A stretch of DNA of 18,353 nt from CAYOMP01 sp964405075 (GCA_964405075.1 CAYOMP010000040.1:1-18353), one strand, 5' to 3'. Counted from the first letter of the stretch, positions 1-7,964 are shown. The notes: generated by a model not told the origin, from the letters alone. Program-made: numbers and translations.

Positions 1-1017
1 CTCATTAAAAAGTATAAGTATCCATGAAGACACCGTTGATATTACTGGAAAATGAATTAGGTACAATGCAAAACTTATTTTTCCTATTTTTTGTAATATA
101 GTACAATTCATAATTTTCTGTAAAATATCACTATATAGCAATACCAAAAATACTAATATTGAGCCTACCGCATAAAACATTATAACCGGCGGATACTGCA
201 TAATTCCATATATTCCAGACAGATTACTACCCTTTGCAGGGAAAGAACATAAATACATTCCAATAGCCAAAACAGGAATTAGCACTATGTGTTTATTATA
301 AAAAAACTTCATCTTTTCTTTTTGTGTATAATAAACATCACATATTATCATTCCGGCAAACACTGTTGCATAACCCAGATTTTCTCTGTCGATTAATGCC
401 AAAGCAGCAAAAATAACGGCATATGGTACATATCTGTATTTCATATTACCAAATAATACTAAACATAAGTATACCAGCCAAACTCCCCAGAATTCATATT
501 TCATAACCCATAACACGCCATTATAACCATTCGCACCTAAAAACACACTTCCGTAGACACCTTCAATTAATGCTGTTTTGATGGTAGGTGTATAATCATG
601 AAATGGATAAAACCACTCCATTGAACCTGATATAATGGCTGCCGGCTGGTTAGCATATAGGCCTAATAACATTACAATGCAAATAGTTACATTTATTATT
701 GTAATTGGAATTGCTAGTCTAAAATATCTTTTAAAAGCACTTTGTGCTATATGCTTCTTATCTTTTGTCTTTACATATTTAATTGAGGCTACAAAGCCAC
801 ATATTATAAAGAAGAATCTGACTGCCATTTTTCCATTAAAAAAGAAATTTAAAGGAGATGCTCCGATTAAACAATCTAACCCTCCTAAAAGATGAGAACT
901 TGTTATTTGCAAATCAAACACTGAATAGTAAAATGCATACAAAAAATGGCATAATACAACCATAATTGCACATAATCCTCTCAAACCTTCTAAGTACGTT
1001 AGTCTTTCTTGTTTCAT
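1..1017 (-). CDS. Acyltransferase-3 family membrane protein, 3' end outside the window
   Basis: This is an open frame of 339 codons starting with ATG at 1017 and still open at base 1, so the C-terminus is missing. AAGGAG at 1026-1031 sits a suitable distance upstream. The N-terminus carries the family signature R-x10-H (R13, H24) inside LEGLRGLCAIMVVLCHF, followed by the RFFFIICGFV segment that corresponds to the usual FFxxSGF. Several hydrophobic segments follow. Family members (PF01757, OatA/WecH-like) move acyl groups, usually acetyl, onto extracytoplasmic sugars of peptidoglycan, O-antigen or other surface glycans. The gene is 18 bp downstream of a membrane glycosyltransferase and is the last visible gene of the leftward glycan cassette, so O-acylation of the cassette product is the likely job. 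The acceptor is unknown. The family call is strong; the substrate is inference. Confidence 0.88.
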   Translation of the reverse strand, partial: MKQERLTYLEGLRGLCAIMVVLCHFLYAFYYSVFDLQITSSHLLGGLDCLIGASPLNFFFNGKMAVRFFFIICGFVASIKYVKTKDKKHIAQSAFKRYFRLAIPITIINVTICIVMLLGLYANQPAAIISGSMEWFYPFHDYTPTIKTALIEGVYGSVFLGANGYNGVLWVMKYEFWGVWLVYLCLVLFGNMKYRYVPYAVIFAALALIDRENLGYATVFAGMIICDVYYTQKEKMKFFYNKHIVLIPVLAIGMYLCSFPAKGSNLSGIYGIMQYPPVIMFYAVGSILVFLVLLYSDILQKIMNCTILQKIGKISFALYLIHFPVISTVSSWILILFNE

Positions 1018-1035
1018 CTAAGCTTCTCCTTAAAA

Positions 1036-2298
1036 CTACCAAATCTCTTTGGCTGGTTCGTCAATTTTATAATTTTCAGCTTTCGCCGTTTCTATAGCTA
1101 TTTCATTCGTCTTCATTCTTCTATATAAAGAAATTCCCACATCTAAAATAATAAATAATAGAATTAATGAGTATACTCTCATAGGAATTATTTCATTAGA
1201 TGTTCCTTCCGGCACCATATATTTAGTTAAAAACATTGTATATGCTGCGTAAGAAATAATCTGATGTAATACTGGTATATAGAATTTCTTTGTAAAAAAC
1301 ATAAAATATATTACCGTCAAAATATCCGCAACATATCCATATCTTTCATGCATAAATGGTAAGAAATACACTGTTAACATTGCAAAAAACAGGAACATTT
1401 CTACTAACATTTTATTATCGATCTGATATTTTTTCTTAGCCATAACATACATAACCATCATCAGGATACCAATAATCAAAATTTTTCCTCCTGTTGAAAA
1501 TGGTCCAATAAATGAATCAATTCCAACAAAGTAATAAATATTAGGCCAATTAAGGCTTAACGCCCACACATCTGTGTATCCCTGATTAATATAAACCATA
1601 AGTAAATCAATTAATGATTTACCACCAATCCAAGCTGGAATAATTCCGATAAAATACATTATTGGAATCCAAAAGAAATGTTTAATATCAACCCTTTTCT
1701 TAGCCCATAGAATAATTAATGCCGGGAATACAAACAATGTCTGTAATTTAAGAGCAAAGGCACAGCCATAAAAAATCATTGCCAAATTTGGCTTATTTTT
1801 CATAAAGTAATAAATACATATTATAATCAATGTTGTATAAATAACATCACACTGACACCACAAGGCACTATTAGCCACTACTGTTGGAAGCATAAATATA
1901 ATTCCGTATGATGCAATAGCCTTTGTTTTATGCTTTGTTTCCTGAAATACAATTTTTCCCACAAATATTGCCAAAATAAAATCAATTATACACATTGTAA
2001 TCTTATATGTATATAAAGGATTAAATGGCAATACGGATACTAAGTATAAGAAATACATAAATGGTGGTGTATAATCATAAAAATCATAATTAAGCGCATC
2101 AAAACCATATTTATAAAAGTAATCAAGCCAAGGCTCCCAGTAACCGGTATAATCTTGACTAACCACATCTATAACAGCCCTTCTCATCATTATTCCAACT
2201 ACTGTTGTTCCAATAATTAAAAGAATCTGCAATATTGACAATGTCCATTTGCCAACCTTTATCTCTTTATCCAAACTCTGTCTTAACCAATTATCCAT
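1036..2298 (-). CDS. Multi-pass Gpi18-like (GT-C type) glycosyltransferase, copy 2
   Basis: A polytopic membrane protein of 420 residues with about ten hydrophobic segments. I place the start at ATG 2298, not at an in-frame ATG 33 bases further upstream, for two reasons: AAGGAG lies 8 nt before it, and the protein then begins MDNWLRQSLDKEIKVG, matching the neighbouring paralogue. The ATG overlaps the stop of the upstream gene (ATGGATAA), suggesting translational coupling. Landmarks are an early acidic loop (D49, W54-E55-W57), DYTPPF (75-80), QCDVIY (149-154) and MHERY (316-320). This layout fits the bacterial Gpi18-related mannosyltransferases (COG5542), GT-C enzymes that use polyprenyl-phosphate sugars on the outer membrane face. 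It is colinear without gaps with the upstream gene through residue 320. Sugar and acceptor cannot be read from the sequence. Confidence 0.82.
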   Translation of the reverse strand: MDNWLRQSLDKEIKVGKWTLSILQILLIIGTTVVGIMMRRAVIDVVSQDYTGYWEPWLDYFYKYGFDALNYDFYDYTPPFMYFLYLVSVLPFNPLYTYKITMCIIDFILAIFVGKIVFQETKHKTKAIASYGIIFMLPTVVANSALWCQCDVIYTTLIIICIYYFMKNKPNLAMIFYGCAFALKLQTLFVFPALIILWAKKRVDIKHFFWIPIMYFIGIIPAWIGGKSLIDLLMVYINQGYTDVWALSLNWPNIYYFVGIDSFIGPFSTGGKILIIGILMMVMYVMAKKKYQIDNKMLVEMFLFFAMLTVYFLPFMHERYGYVADILTVIYFMFFTKKFYIPVLHQIISYAAYTMFLTKYMVPEGTSNEIIPMRVYSLILLFIILDVGISLYRRMKTNEIAIETAKAENYKIDEPAKEIW

Positions 2299-3517
2299 TT
2301 GCCTTCTCCTTATTCTGAATATTCTCTGCAACAGGCTCTACCACTTCATTTTCTTTGATATATAGATAAATCTCTCTACCAACTAAAATAAGTAATCCCA
2401 ACTGTACAAATGAATAATATTTAATAGGTCCGCTAAATGTCTTAGACAAGTACTCCATATAAGCATTTACTGACAGCATTACCTGAATAATAGCCCAGTA
2501 AAATCTCTTAGGATTTACGAAAGCATAAAGAATAGCTAAAACATCGGCTAAATAATAATATCTTTCATGCATATGAGGCAAAAAGTAAGGTGTCAACATA
2601 GCAAAGAATAAGCATAACTTTAACGCAAACTCTCTGGTAATTGGATACTTTTTATATGCCAGGTAAAACATAATAAACATTAAAATACCAAGAATCAGCC
2701 AAGTCCCTGCTGATGCGTATTCTATTGTAAAAAATGTAGCACCAAACACTTGATAGATATTTGCTAATTTCATTGATAATGACCATACGTCCTGTGTTCC
2801 CTGTGCCACATAAATATTAATCAGTTCCATAAGTGGTCTGCCTGCAATCCACGCTGGCAGTATTCCCACAAAGTACATAACAATAATCCATAAGAAATTC
2901 TGAATTTTAATCTTTTTCTTTGCCCATAAAACAATATATACCGGAAAAATAAACAAAGACTGAAGCTTAAATGCAAATGCTATTCCGTAAAAAAACATAC
3001 CAACTCCAGGCTTGTCCTTTAACACATAATAAAAGCTCAATAATACAAATAAGGTATAAATAACATCACACTGTGCCCACAATGCACTGTTTAACACCAT
3101 AGTAGGCATAATCATAAACACTGAATACGTTCCGTATGCTTTTGTTTTACTCTTAGTAAGGTCATAAATCATTTTTGCAGCTAATATTGCCACTACAAAA
3201 TCCAGACAACAACATAAGCCTTTATATGCTGTCATAGGATTAATTGGTAATAAACTAATAATCCATAAGACATATACGAAAGGTGGTGCATAGTCATAAA
3301 AATCTGTAGCTAATGCCCCAAATCCCCCTTCTTTTAATTCATTAATCCATGGGTCCCAAAAAATAGTCCAATCATCAGTTACTATACTTCTAAAAATTAC
3401 CCTTATTAATACTCCTGCTACAGTCATCCCTGCCAGCAAGAGCAAATCAATAAAGCCTATTTCAAGTTTACCTATTTTTAACTTCTTATCAATAAATCCT
3501 CTAAAAAAATTATCCAT
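2291..3517 (-). CDS. Multi-pass Gpi18-like (GT-C type) glycosyltransferase, copy 1
   Basis: A polytopic membrane protein of 408 residues with the same architecture as its downstream neighbour: short basic N-terminus, acidic loop D48-D49 with W54-D55-W57, DYAPPF at 75-80, AQCDVIY at 148-154 and HMHERY at 315-320. By eye about 60 of 110 residues are identical between the two proteins over residues 131-240, so this is a tandem duplication that has diverged. The C-terminal ends differ and are mostly charged after the last membrane segment. The family (Gpi18-related, GT-C fold) transfers sugars from lipid carriers on the extracytoplasmic side. A DPM1-like donor synthase two genes upstream could supply that donor. 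AAAGGA lies about 12 nt before the ATG, a slightly long spacing. Function beyond the family is inferred. Confidence 0.83.
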   Translation of the reverse strand: MDNFFRGFIDKKLKIGKLEIGFIDLLLLAGMTVAGVLIRVIFRSIVTDDWTIFWDPWINELKEGGFGALATDFYDYAPPFVYVLWIISLLPINPMTAYKGLCCCLDFVVAILAAKMIYDLTKSKTKAYGTYSVFMIMPTMVLNSALWAQCDVIYTLFVLLSFYYVLKDKPGVGMFFYGIAFAFKLQSLFIFPVYIVLWAKKKIKIQNFLWIIVMYFVGILPAWIAGRPLMELINIYVAQGTQDVWSLSMKLANIYQVFGATFFTIEYASAGTWLILGILMFIMFYLAYKKYPITREFALKLCLFFAMLTPYFLPHMHERYYYLADVLAILYAFVNPKRFYWAIIQVMLSVNAYMEYLSKTFSGPIKYYSFVQLGLLILVGREIYLYIKENEVVEPVAENIQNKEKANG

Positions 3518-3565
3518 TAATGTCCGTCCTTTATTTTTCAGCTAATTGCTAAGTATAAAGACTCC

Positions 3566-3967
3566 CTACTGAGTCTGTTTTAGCTTTTCTAACTCTTCCT
3601 GCTCCTTCTTAAGTCGTTTTAATTCTGCCTTTTCCTTATCCAATTTTTCATCAATAGCTATCTTTTGAGCAAGATTACTTAATTTATTCTCCAATTGTGA
3701 ATGTTCTATTGTTTGCATAAATGACTTAATAAGTAATGCAAATATTACTACCAAAAATACCAGATTAACCGGTGCCTGCATTCCCATCAAATTTGTTGCA
3801 ATAGTTACAATCATTGGAAATACGCTAATTAATAATAAAAGCATAGAAAAAATTATCCAAAATATTGCATACTCAATCTGTAACTTTGACTGTCTGATTT
3901 TCTTCATCATATATAGCGTCGTCATTAATGATGCAACTATTAATATAACTCTAAATGCTACTGACAT
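3566..3967 (-). CDS. DUF2304 family small membrane protein
   Basis: A protein of 133 residues with three predicted membrane segments (about 5-22, 33-56 and 65-84), then a highly charged, Lys/Glu-rich tail (about 88-130) that should form a cytoplasmic coiled coil. Size and layout match DUF2304 (PF10066), a family commonly found directly beside DPM1-like GT2 glycosyltransferases in polysaccharide loci. That is the arrangement here: the GT2 gene ends 22 bp upstream. A plausible role is a membrane anchor or accessory subunit for the GT2 enzyme, which has no obvious transmembrane domain of its own, but this is inferred from gene pairing. GGAGG lies 7 nt before the ATG, so the start is secure. Confidence 0.82.
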   Translation of the reverse strand: MSVAFRVILIVASLMTTLYMMKKIRQSKLQIEYAIFWIIFSMLLLLISVFPMIVTIATNLMGMQAPVNLVFLVVIFALLIKSFMQTIEHSQLENKLSNLAQKIAIDEKLDKEKAELKRLKKEQEELEKLKQTQ

Positions 3968-3989
3968 TTGTTTCCTCCAACTCTATCTA

Positions 3990-4673
3990 TTATCTTTTTC
4001 TGAAATTCTGTATAAAAAGTATTGAAACCAACATTCTTAACATATACATCATCGAACGACCAAATGTTAAATAACTCTCACCTTCAATACGCTCGTCCAT
4101 AGCTACCTGAACCTCCGACACAGTGGCTCCCTGCTTCATTAAATATGAGATAGTATCCGGTTCCGGACCATAATTCATATTTAAAGCAAATTCCTCTATC
4201 ATTTTTTTATTAAACATTCTCATTCCAGATGTAGGATCTTTTATCTTTTTGCCTGTAGTCATTCTCATAGCAATTGATATCATATTACTTCCCAACATTC
4301 TTAATGATTTAGGTTTCTTCTCTGTAACAAATCTAGATCCAATTACAATATCATAACCTTTTTCAAATTCTTTCAAAATTGAATCTATATATTCAGCCTT
4401 ATGTTGTCCATCTGCATCAAACTGAATAGCATAATCATATCCCTTTATATAGGCATATTTAAGTCCAGTTTGAAACGCTCCAGCCAACCCTAAATTGATT
4501 GGCAAGTCCACTAAATTGTAATTATGTTCTTCACATACTTCACTTGTATTATCTCTTGAACCATCGTTCACTATCAGATAATCATATTGTGAGTATTTCT
4601 CTTTTATTTCCTCTACCACACGAACTATATTCTTTTCTTCGTTGTAGGCAGGAATTACAATAAGTACTTTCAT
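3990..4673 (-). CDS. DPM1-like GT2 glycosyltransferase (polyprenyl-phosphate sugar synthase type)
   Basis: A protein of 227 residues with a complete GT-A domain: PAYNEE (8-13), VNDGSRDNT (35-43), the metal-binding FDADGQH with D86 and D88, IGSRF (111-115) and DPTSGMR (146-152). These are the signatures of the DPM1/DPG-synthase-like branch of GT2, which transfers a sugar from a nucleotide donor to polyprenyl phosphate on the cytoplasmic face of the membrane. There is no long C-terminal membrane domain, only a moderately hydrophobic stretch near 208-222, so membrane association may depend on the adjacent DUF2304 protein. AGGAG precedes the ATG. The product would be the natural donor for the two GT-C-type enzymes downstream. 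Whether the sugar is mannose, glucose or another hexose cannot be decided. Confidence 0.87.
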   Translation of the reverse strand: MKVLIVIPAYNEEKNIVRVVEEIKEKYSQYDYLIVNDGSRDNTSEVCEEHNYNLVDLPINLGLAGAFQTGLKYAYIKGYDYAIQFDADGQHKAEYIDSILKEFEKGYDIVIGSRFVTEKKPKSLRMLGSNMISIAMRMTTGKKIKDPTSGMRMFNKKMIEEFALNMNYGPEPDTISYLMKQGATVSEVQVAMDERIEGESYLTFGRSMMYMLRMLVSILFIQNFRKR

Positions 4674-4717
4674 ATACTCTCCTAATTAAATTCCAATTTT
4701 TATATTTCTTTTACCTC

Positions 4718-4766
4718 CAAAATCACAGTCACTTTGTGCCTGCCGTGCTTCGCACTTTTGATTTTG
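4718..4766. repeat. Imperfect hairpin with outer arms CAAAATCA / TGATTTTG
   Basis: Outer arms at 4718-4725 and 4759-4766 are exact complements. A small inner hairpin GTGC-TTC-GCAC lies at 4745-4755. It lies in the 184-bp gap between two genes of the glycan cassette and directly abuts a second hairpin at 4771-4831, so both may belong to one element. No open frame is visible. Confidence 0.6.
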
Positions 4767-4770
4767 TCGG

Positions 4771-4831
4771 TATCGCGCCAAAAAAGTAAATACTCACGAC
4801 CTTCGTGCTTACTTTTTCTTTTGACGCGATA
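4771..4831. repeat. 61-bp imperfect palindrome, TATCGCG / CGCGATA ends
   Basis: The whole 61 bp folds back on itself: TATCGCG (4771-4777) pairs with CGCGATA (4825-4831), the A-rich and T-rich inner arms pair, and the apex is CACGA-CCT-TCGTG (4795-4807). Read on the minus strand, the transcribed strand, the C-G pairing continues through a G-U wobble after the TATCGCG arm. It sits inside a leftward operon, 27 bp downstream of a stop codon. No clean T-run follows it, so it does not look like a standard intrinsic terminator. It could act as a processing or stability hairpin, or be a REP/MITE-like repeat. Confidence 0.7.
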
Positions 4832-4857
4832 AATTTATCAATTATTTTATAATACCA

Positions 4858-5610
4858 TTATTTAGGGCTTTTTGCAAATTGGCAAAGTACCTTCATTATT
4901 CGGCAAAAATCTGTAAACCAGGCACATTTTACATTATTTTCCACCAATGCCATATGCCCTTCTTTTAAAGATTTCAAATATCCCTTTAATCCATTTGTAC
5001 TGGTTCCGCCATGTGACATTTTAATTAGTATTTCTGGTATGTATGATAACTTAACAGAATCATCCTTTAGAATTCTTATCATAAATTCATAGTCTGCTGC
5101 TGCCTTATAATAATCCTTGTAAAGACCGTACTTATCATACACTTCTCTCTTTAAGTACAATGTAGGGTGTCCCGGCATCCATCCATATCTAATCTTACCC
5201 TGACCTTGTTTCCATATTCTAACGATTTTCTCACCGTCTACATATACTAAGTCTGCGTGTACACCATCAGTACCTTCTTTTTGAATAATATCAACCATCT
5301 GACTAATTACCGTATCTTTAGTAAATTTATCAAAACAGCATCCTATAATGTCACCTGTTGACAACTTAACTCCCTTGTTAATGGCATCAAATATTCCCTT
5401 GTCTGGTTCTGATATCCATATCATATTGTCACCAAAGTACTCTTTTGCCTCTTTGATTACTTCTAATGTTTCATCAGTTGATCCACCATCAACCACAACA
5501 TATTCAATATTTTTGTAATCCTGTTTTTTAACCTGTTCAATAATCATTTTCAAATTGTCTGCATCGTTATAAGTTGTTGTAATTATTGAAACTTTCATAT
5601 TATTTTCCAT
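4858..5610 (-). CDS. GT2 family glycosyltransferase with atypical DxD region
   Basis: A protein of 250 residues. The GT-A fold is clear: SIITTTYNDADNL (8-20), VVVDGGSTDET (38-48), SEPDKGIFDAINKG (67-80) and STGDII (84-89). Downstream, the MPGHPTLYLKREVYDKYG and AAADYEFMIRIL segments are typical of the WcaA/WcaE-like surface-glycan branch. After GDIIG most relatives show a (N/S)xDD metal-binding motif; here the residues are CCFDKF, so only one acidic residue remains and the second position is lysine. The reading frame is intact around it. The ATG at 5610 follows GAGGT by about 8 nt and overlaps the stop of the upstream gene by 11 bp, indicating coupling. It probably adds a sugar in the same polymer as its neighbours, but activity is uncertain given the altered motif. 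Confidence 0.83.
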   Translation of the reverse strand: MENNMKVSIITTTYNDADNLKMIIEQVKKQDYKNIEYVVVDGGSTDETLEVIKEAKEYFGDNMIWISEPDKGIFDAINKGVKLSTGDIIGCCFDKFTKDTVISQMVDIIQKEGTDGVHADLVYVDGEKIVRIWKQGQGKIRYGWMPGHPTLYLKREVYDKYGLYKDYYKAAADYEFMIRILKDDSVKLSYIPEILIKMSHGGTSTNGLKGYLKSLKEGHMALVENNVKCAWFTDFCRIMKVLCQFAKSPK

Positions 5611-6886
5611 TATTTATTACCTCTTTATACAAATCAAAATATTCTAAAAATCTTTCCTTTTTGTCAAACATTCTTGCACGTTCTAGGCATGCCTGTTTTA
5701 AGGTATCTTTATCTATATTATCAACACAAAAGCTCTCTATGGCGGATTTTAACCCACACACATCTTCTTGTTCGACTACTTTACCGCAAGTTTCATCTAT
5801 AGCCTCTATACTGCCACCCGTTCTAAAGGTAACTACTGGTGTTCCACAAGCCAAGCTTTCCAAATTGGTAGTTGGAAAATTGTCTTCCATTGTAGTATTA
5901 ACATACACATCTGCCAAAGTATAAAGCTGTGCTAATTCTTCCACATTAGAAGTTCTTGTTATTCCCTTTATCTTCGGATTAATTGATTTAATCTGCTTTT
6001 CGCTTAGTCCAACCAGCACTATCTGGTAGTCGTCAGACAAAATATCTGCTAATTCTTCAAAATATTTAAGTCCTTTTCTGTTTTCCCAAACATTTGCTAC
6101 TCCAAGAACAAGTTTTTTCTCCTTATTCTTCTGGAATACCTCTGTTTGTTCTTTCTTGTGTATTTTATTCTCTTTAGATTTTTCTTCAAATACAATTTCT
6201 AGTATTTTATCTGAAACTTCAACCGGCTTAAATTTTTCTAAATCTATTCCATTATAAATAACTCTAACATCTGCATATTTTAAATATGACTTATTTACCA
6301 AGTCCTTCAACCAGTTGCATGGAGCAACTATAGTCATATTCTCTACATTTGAAAATGACTTCTTTTTTCTTGCAAAATTATTCTTAGAATTGTCATGTAA
6401 TAATCCATAAGGATATGCTGTTTTGTACTGTGGGCAATTACTACACCCATTCTGCCACTTATTACATTTGACATAATCAAAATATGCACAATGTCCTGTG
6501 AAACTCCAACAGTCATGTAATGTCCAAACTACTGGAATATTCTTTTCTTTTATATATTCAAACAAAATCTCCACATTTACATAAAATCCATGTAAATTAT
6601 GGATATGAATAACATCCGGATTATACTCTTCTATCTTTTCAATTAATTTATGAGTTTTACGTTTCAAACCAAAGCCATGCTCACCGGTAACAAAAGTTCT
6701 GATAACCGAAGCGTAAAAATCAAGTTTTGAATTTACCTTTATATTATTAATGTTCTCAGGTGCATCATCCCTACCATAAGCAATGACACATTCTCCATTA
6801 TTTTTTTCAATTACCTGATATAAGTCTAGTGCGATTCTTCCTACACTACCTCTACTACTAACGGTATTTATTTGAAGTACCTTCAT
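5600..6886 (-). CDS. GT4 family glycosyltransferase (WcaC-like)
   Basis: A GT-B enzyme of 428 residues. The N-terminus MKVLQINTVSSRGSVGRIA is the usual start of this group. The middle carries HIHNLHG (95-100), LHDCWSFTGHC (123-133) and a cysteine cluster (C126, C133, C141, C148, C151) seen in WcaC-like colanic-acid-type transferases. The donor-site half has GVANVWENRKG (262-272) and the E-x-n-E region EDNFPTTNLESLACGTP (334-350). In-frame starts exist at GTG 6904 and ATG 6898, but ATG 6886 has GGAG at good spacing and matches family N-termini. It is the first gene of the leftward cassette and overlaps the next gene by 11 bp. No convincing promoter was found just upstream. A retaining sugar transfer in surface-glycan assembly is expected; the sugar is unknown. 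Confidence 0.86.
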   Translation of the reverse strand: MKVLQINTVSSRGSVGRIALDLYQVIEKNNGECVIAYGRDDAPENINNIKVNSKLDFYASVIRTFVTGEHGFGLKRKTHKLIEKIEEYNPDVIHIHNLHGFYVNVEILFEYIKEKNIPVVWTLHDCWSFTGHCAYFDYVKCNKWQNGCSNCPQYKTAYPYGLLHDNSKNNFARKKKSFSNVENMTIVAPCNWLKDLVNKSYLKYADVRVIYNGIDLEKFKPVEVSDKILEIVFEEKSKENKIHKKEQTEVFQKNKEKKLVLGVANVWENRKGLKYFEELADILSDDYQIVLVGLSEKQIKSINPKIKGITRTSNVEELAQLYTLADVYVNTTMEDNFPTTNLESLACGTPVVTFRTGGSIEAIDETCGKVVEQEDVCGLKSAIESFCVDNIDKDTLKQACLERARMFDKKERFLEYFDLYKEVINNGK

Positions 6887-6925
6887 ACTTGTCTCCATTT
6901 CCACCTACTGATTGACTTGTCTTTT

Positions 6926-6954
6926 TTGACTTGCCCTAATACCTGTGTTATAAT
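6926..6954 (+). promoter_or_regulatory. Near-consensus sigma-A promoter with extended -10
   Basis: TTGACT (6926-6931), a 17-nt spacer and TATAAT (6949-6954) preceded by TGT give an almost ideal housekeeping promoter. Transcription would begin near 6961, about 36 nt before the ATG at 6997. It points only at the fucosyltransferase-like gene, so that gene is expressed separately from the leftward cassette. Confidence 0.8.
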
Positions 6955-6996
6955 TTCCTAATGATATAAAATAAATAATATGAAAGTAGGCATACT

Positions 6997-7776
6997 ATGT
7001 TAATAATACAACCTTCTGGTGGTTTATGCAATAGAATAAGAGTAATTAATTCGGCATACGAACTGGCAAAAAAAAGAAAGGATTCGCTTATAGTTTTGTG
7101 GTTAGTTAACGACGAATTAGGGTGTACTTTTGAATCATTATTTCAACCTGTAAAGGATATTAAAATAATAAATATTCACTCTAAGTGGAATATCAAAAAA
7201 ATATTCTATCAGTTAACTGCTAATACTAAAGTAAATAATTCTGATATTGAAAATAATAAAACAGATGGCGTTTTACACGAAGACTTTTATAAAAAATTAG
7301 GAAAGAGAACATTTATATCTACATGGGAACATTTTTACCCATCGTCAGATTATAGATTTTTTAAACCTGCAAACGAAATCCAATCAAAAATTAATGCCAT
7401 TACTAAAGATTTTGGTGATTCATGCGTAGGTGTACATATTCGCAGAACTGACCATACTTGGGCTATTGAAAGTAGCTCATCAAATGGTTTTGCCGATGCC
7501 ATTGAAAAAGAAATCTCAAATAATCCATCAGCCAGATTTTATGTTGCAACAGATGATATCAAGGAAGAAAACTTCTTAAGAGATAAGTTTGGTTCAAAAA
7601 TCATTTCAAACCAGAATAAAACCCTTAACAGAAACAGTGTAGACGGTATGCACGATGCATTGATTGATTTAATGTGTCTTGCCTCTACAACTAAGATATT
7701 TGGCAGCTACTTTAGCTCATTTACAGACATAGCTGCTGATATTAACGGTATTGAAAAAATAGTAGTAAAAGATTAA
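6997..7776 (+). CDS. Fucosyltransferase-like (GT-B, HxRxxD) glycosyltransferase
   Basis: A protein of 259 residues. It opens with LIIQPSGGLCNRIRVI (2-17), the glycine-rich N-terminal loop of the fucosyltransferase superfamily (NodZ, GT11, GT23, O-fucosyltransferases). It carries the HIRRTDH motif (147-153), whose arginine contacts GDP-fucose in that superfamily, then FYVATDD (181-187) and FGSYFSSFTDIAA (235-247), the equivalent of the usual GSxxSxFs donor-site segment. There is no signal peptide or membrane segment, so it should act in the cytoplasm. The ribosome site is weak (AGTAGG). The gene stands alone between a strong promoter and a strong terminator and is divergent from the glycan cassette. 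It may decorate the same polymer or serve another one. Fucose as donor is inferred from the family; some relatives use other substrates. Confidence 0.72.
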   Translation: MLIIQPSGGLCNRIRVINSAYELAKKRKDSLIVLWLVNDELGCTFESLFQPVKDIKIINIHSKWNIKKIFYQLTANTKVNNSDIENNKTDGVLHEDFYKKLGKRTFISTWEHFYPSSDYRFFKPANEIQSKINAITKDFGDSCVGVHIRRTDHTWAIESSSSNGFADAIEKEISNNPSARFYVATDDIKEENFLRDKFGSKIISNQNKTLNRNSVDGMHDALIDLMCLASTTKIFGSYFSSFTDIAADINGIEKIVVKD

Positions 7777-7802
7777 TTTTTTCTGGAAAAACTTTACTGT
7801 CA

Positions 7803-7842
7803 AAAAATGCTAATTGTGCGTTTATACACAATTAGCATTTTT
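7803..7842. terminator. Strong bidirectional intrinsic terminator
   Basis: A perfect 16-bp stem: A5-TGCTAATTGTG (7803-7818) pairs with CACAATTAGCA-T5 (7827-7842), closing an 8-nt loop. T-runs follow on both strands. It ends the fucosyltransferase-like gene rightward and can stop the LxxG-repeat/MMPL operon leftward. Confidence 0.9.
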
Positions 7843-7964
7843 GTTGCCAAGCTTACGACAAAAAGGTTCTGTGGACTTTTTTAGTTATTAATGTTTCCAT
7901 ATCAAATATGAAAGTCAAGTAATTAATTGTTAGGTAAAAACATTTCACATTCTACAACCACCAT

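Noticed and set aside
635..895. Rightward open frame of 86 codons
   Set aside because: It lies entirely antisense to the acyltransferase-3 gene, whose frame, ribosome site and R-x10-H motif are clear; it is a shadow of the membrane-protein codons.
4771..4831. Hairpin as an intrinsic terminator of the upstream half of the glycan cassette
   Set aside because: On the transcribed strand the stem ends in GGCGCGATACCGAC with no T-run, so it does not fit the standard terminator form, though partial effects cannot be excluded.
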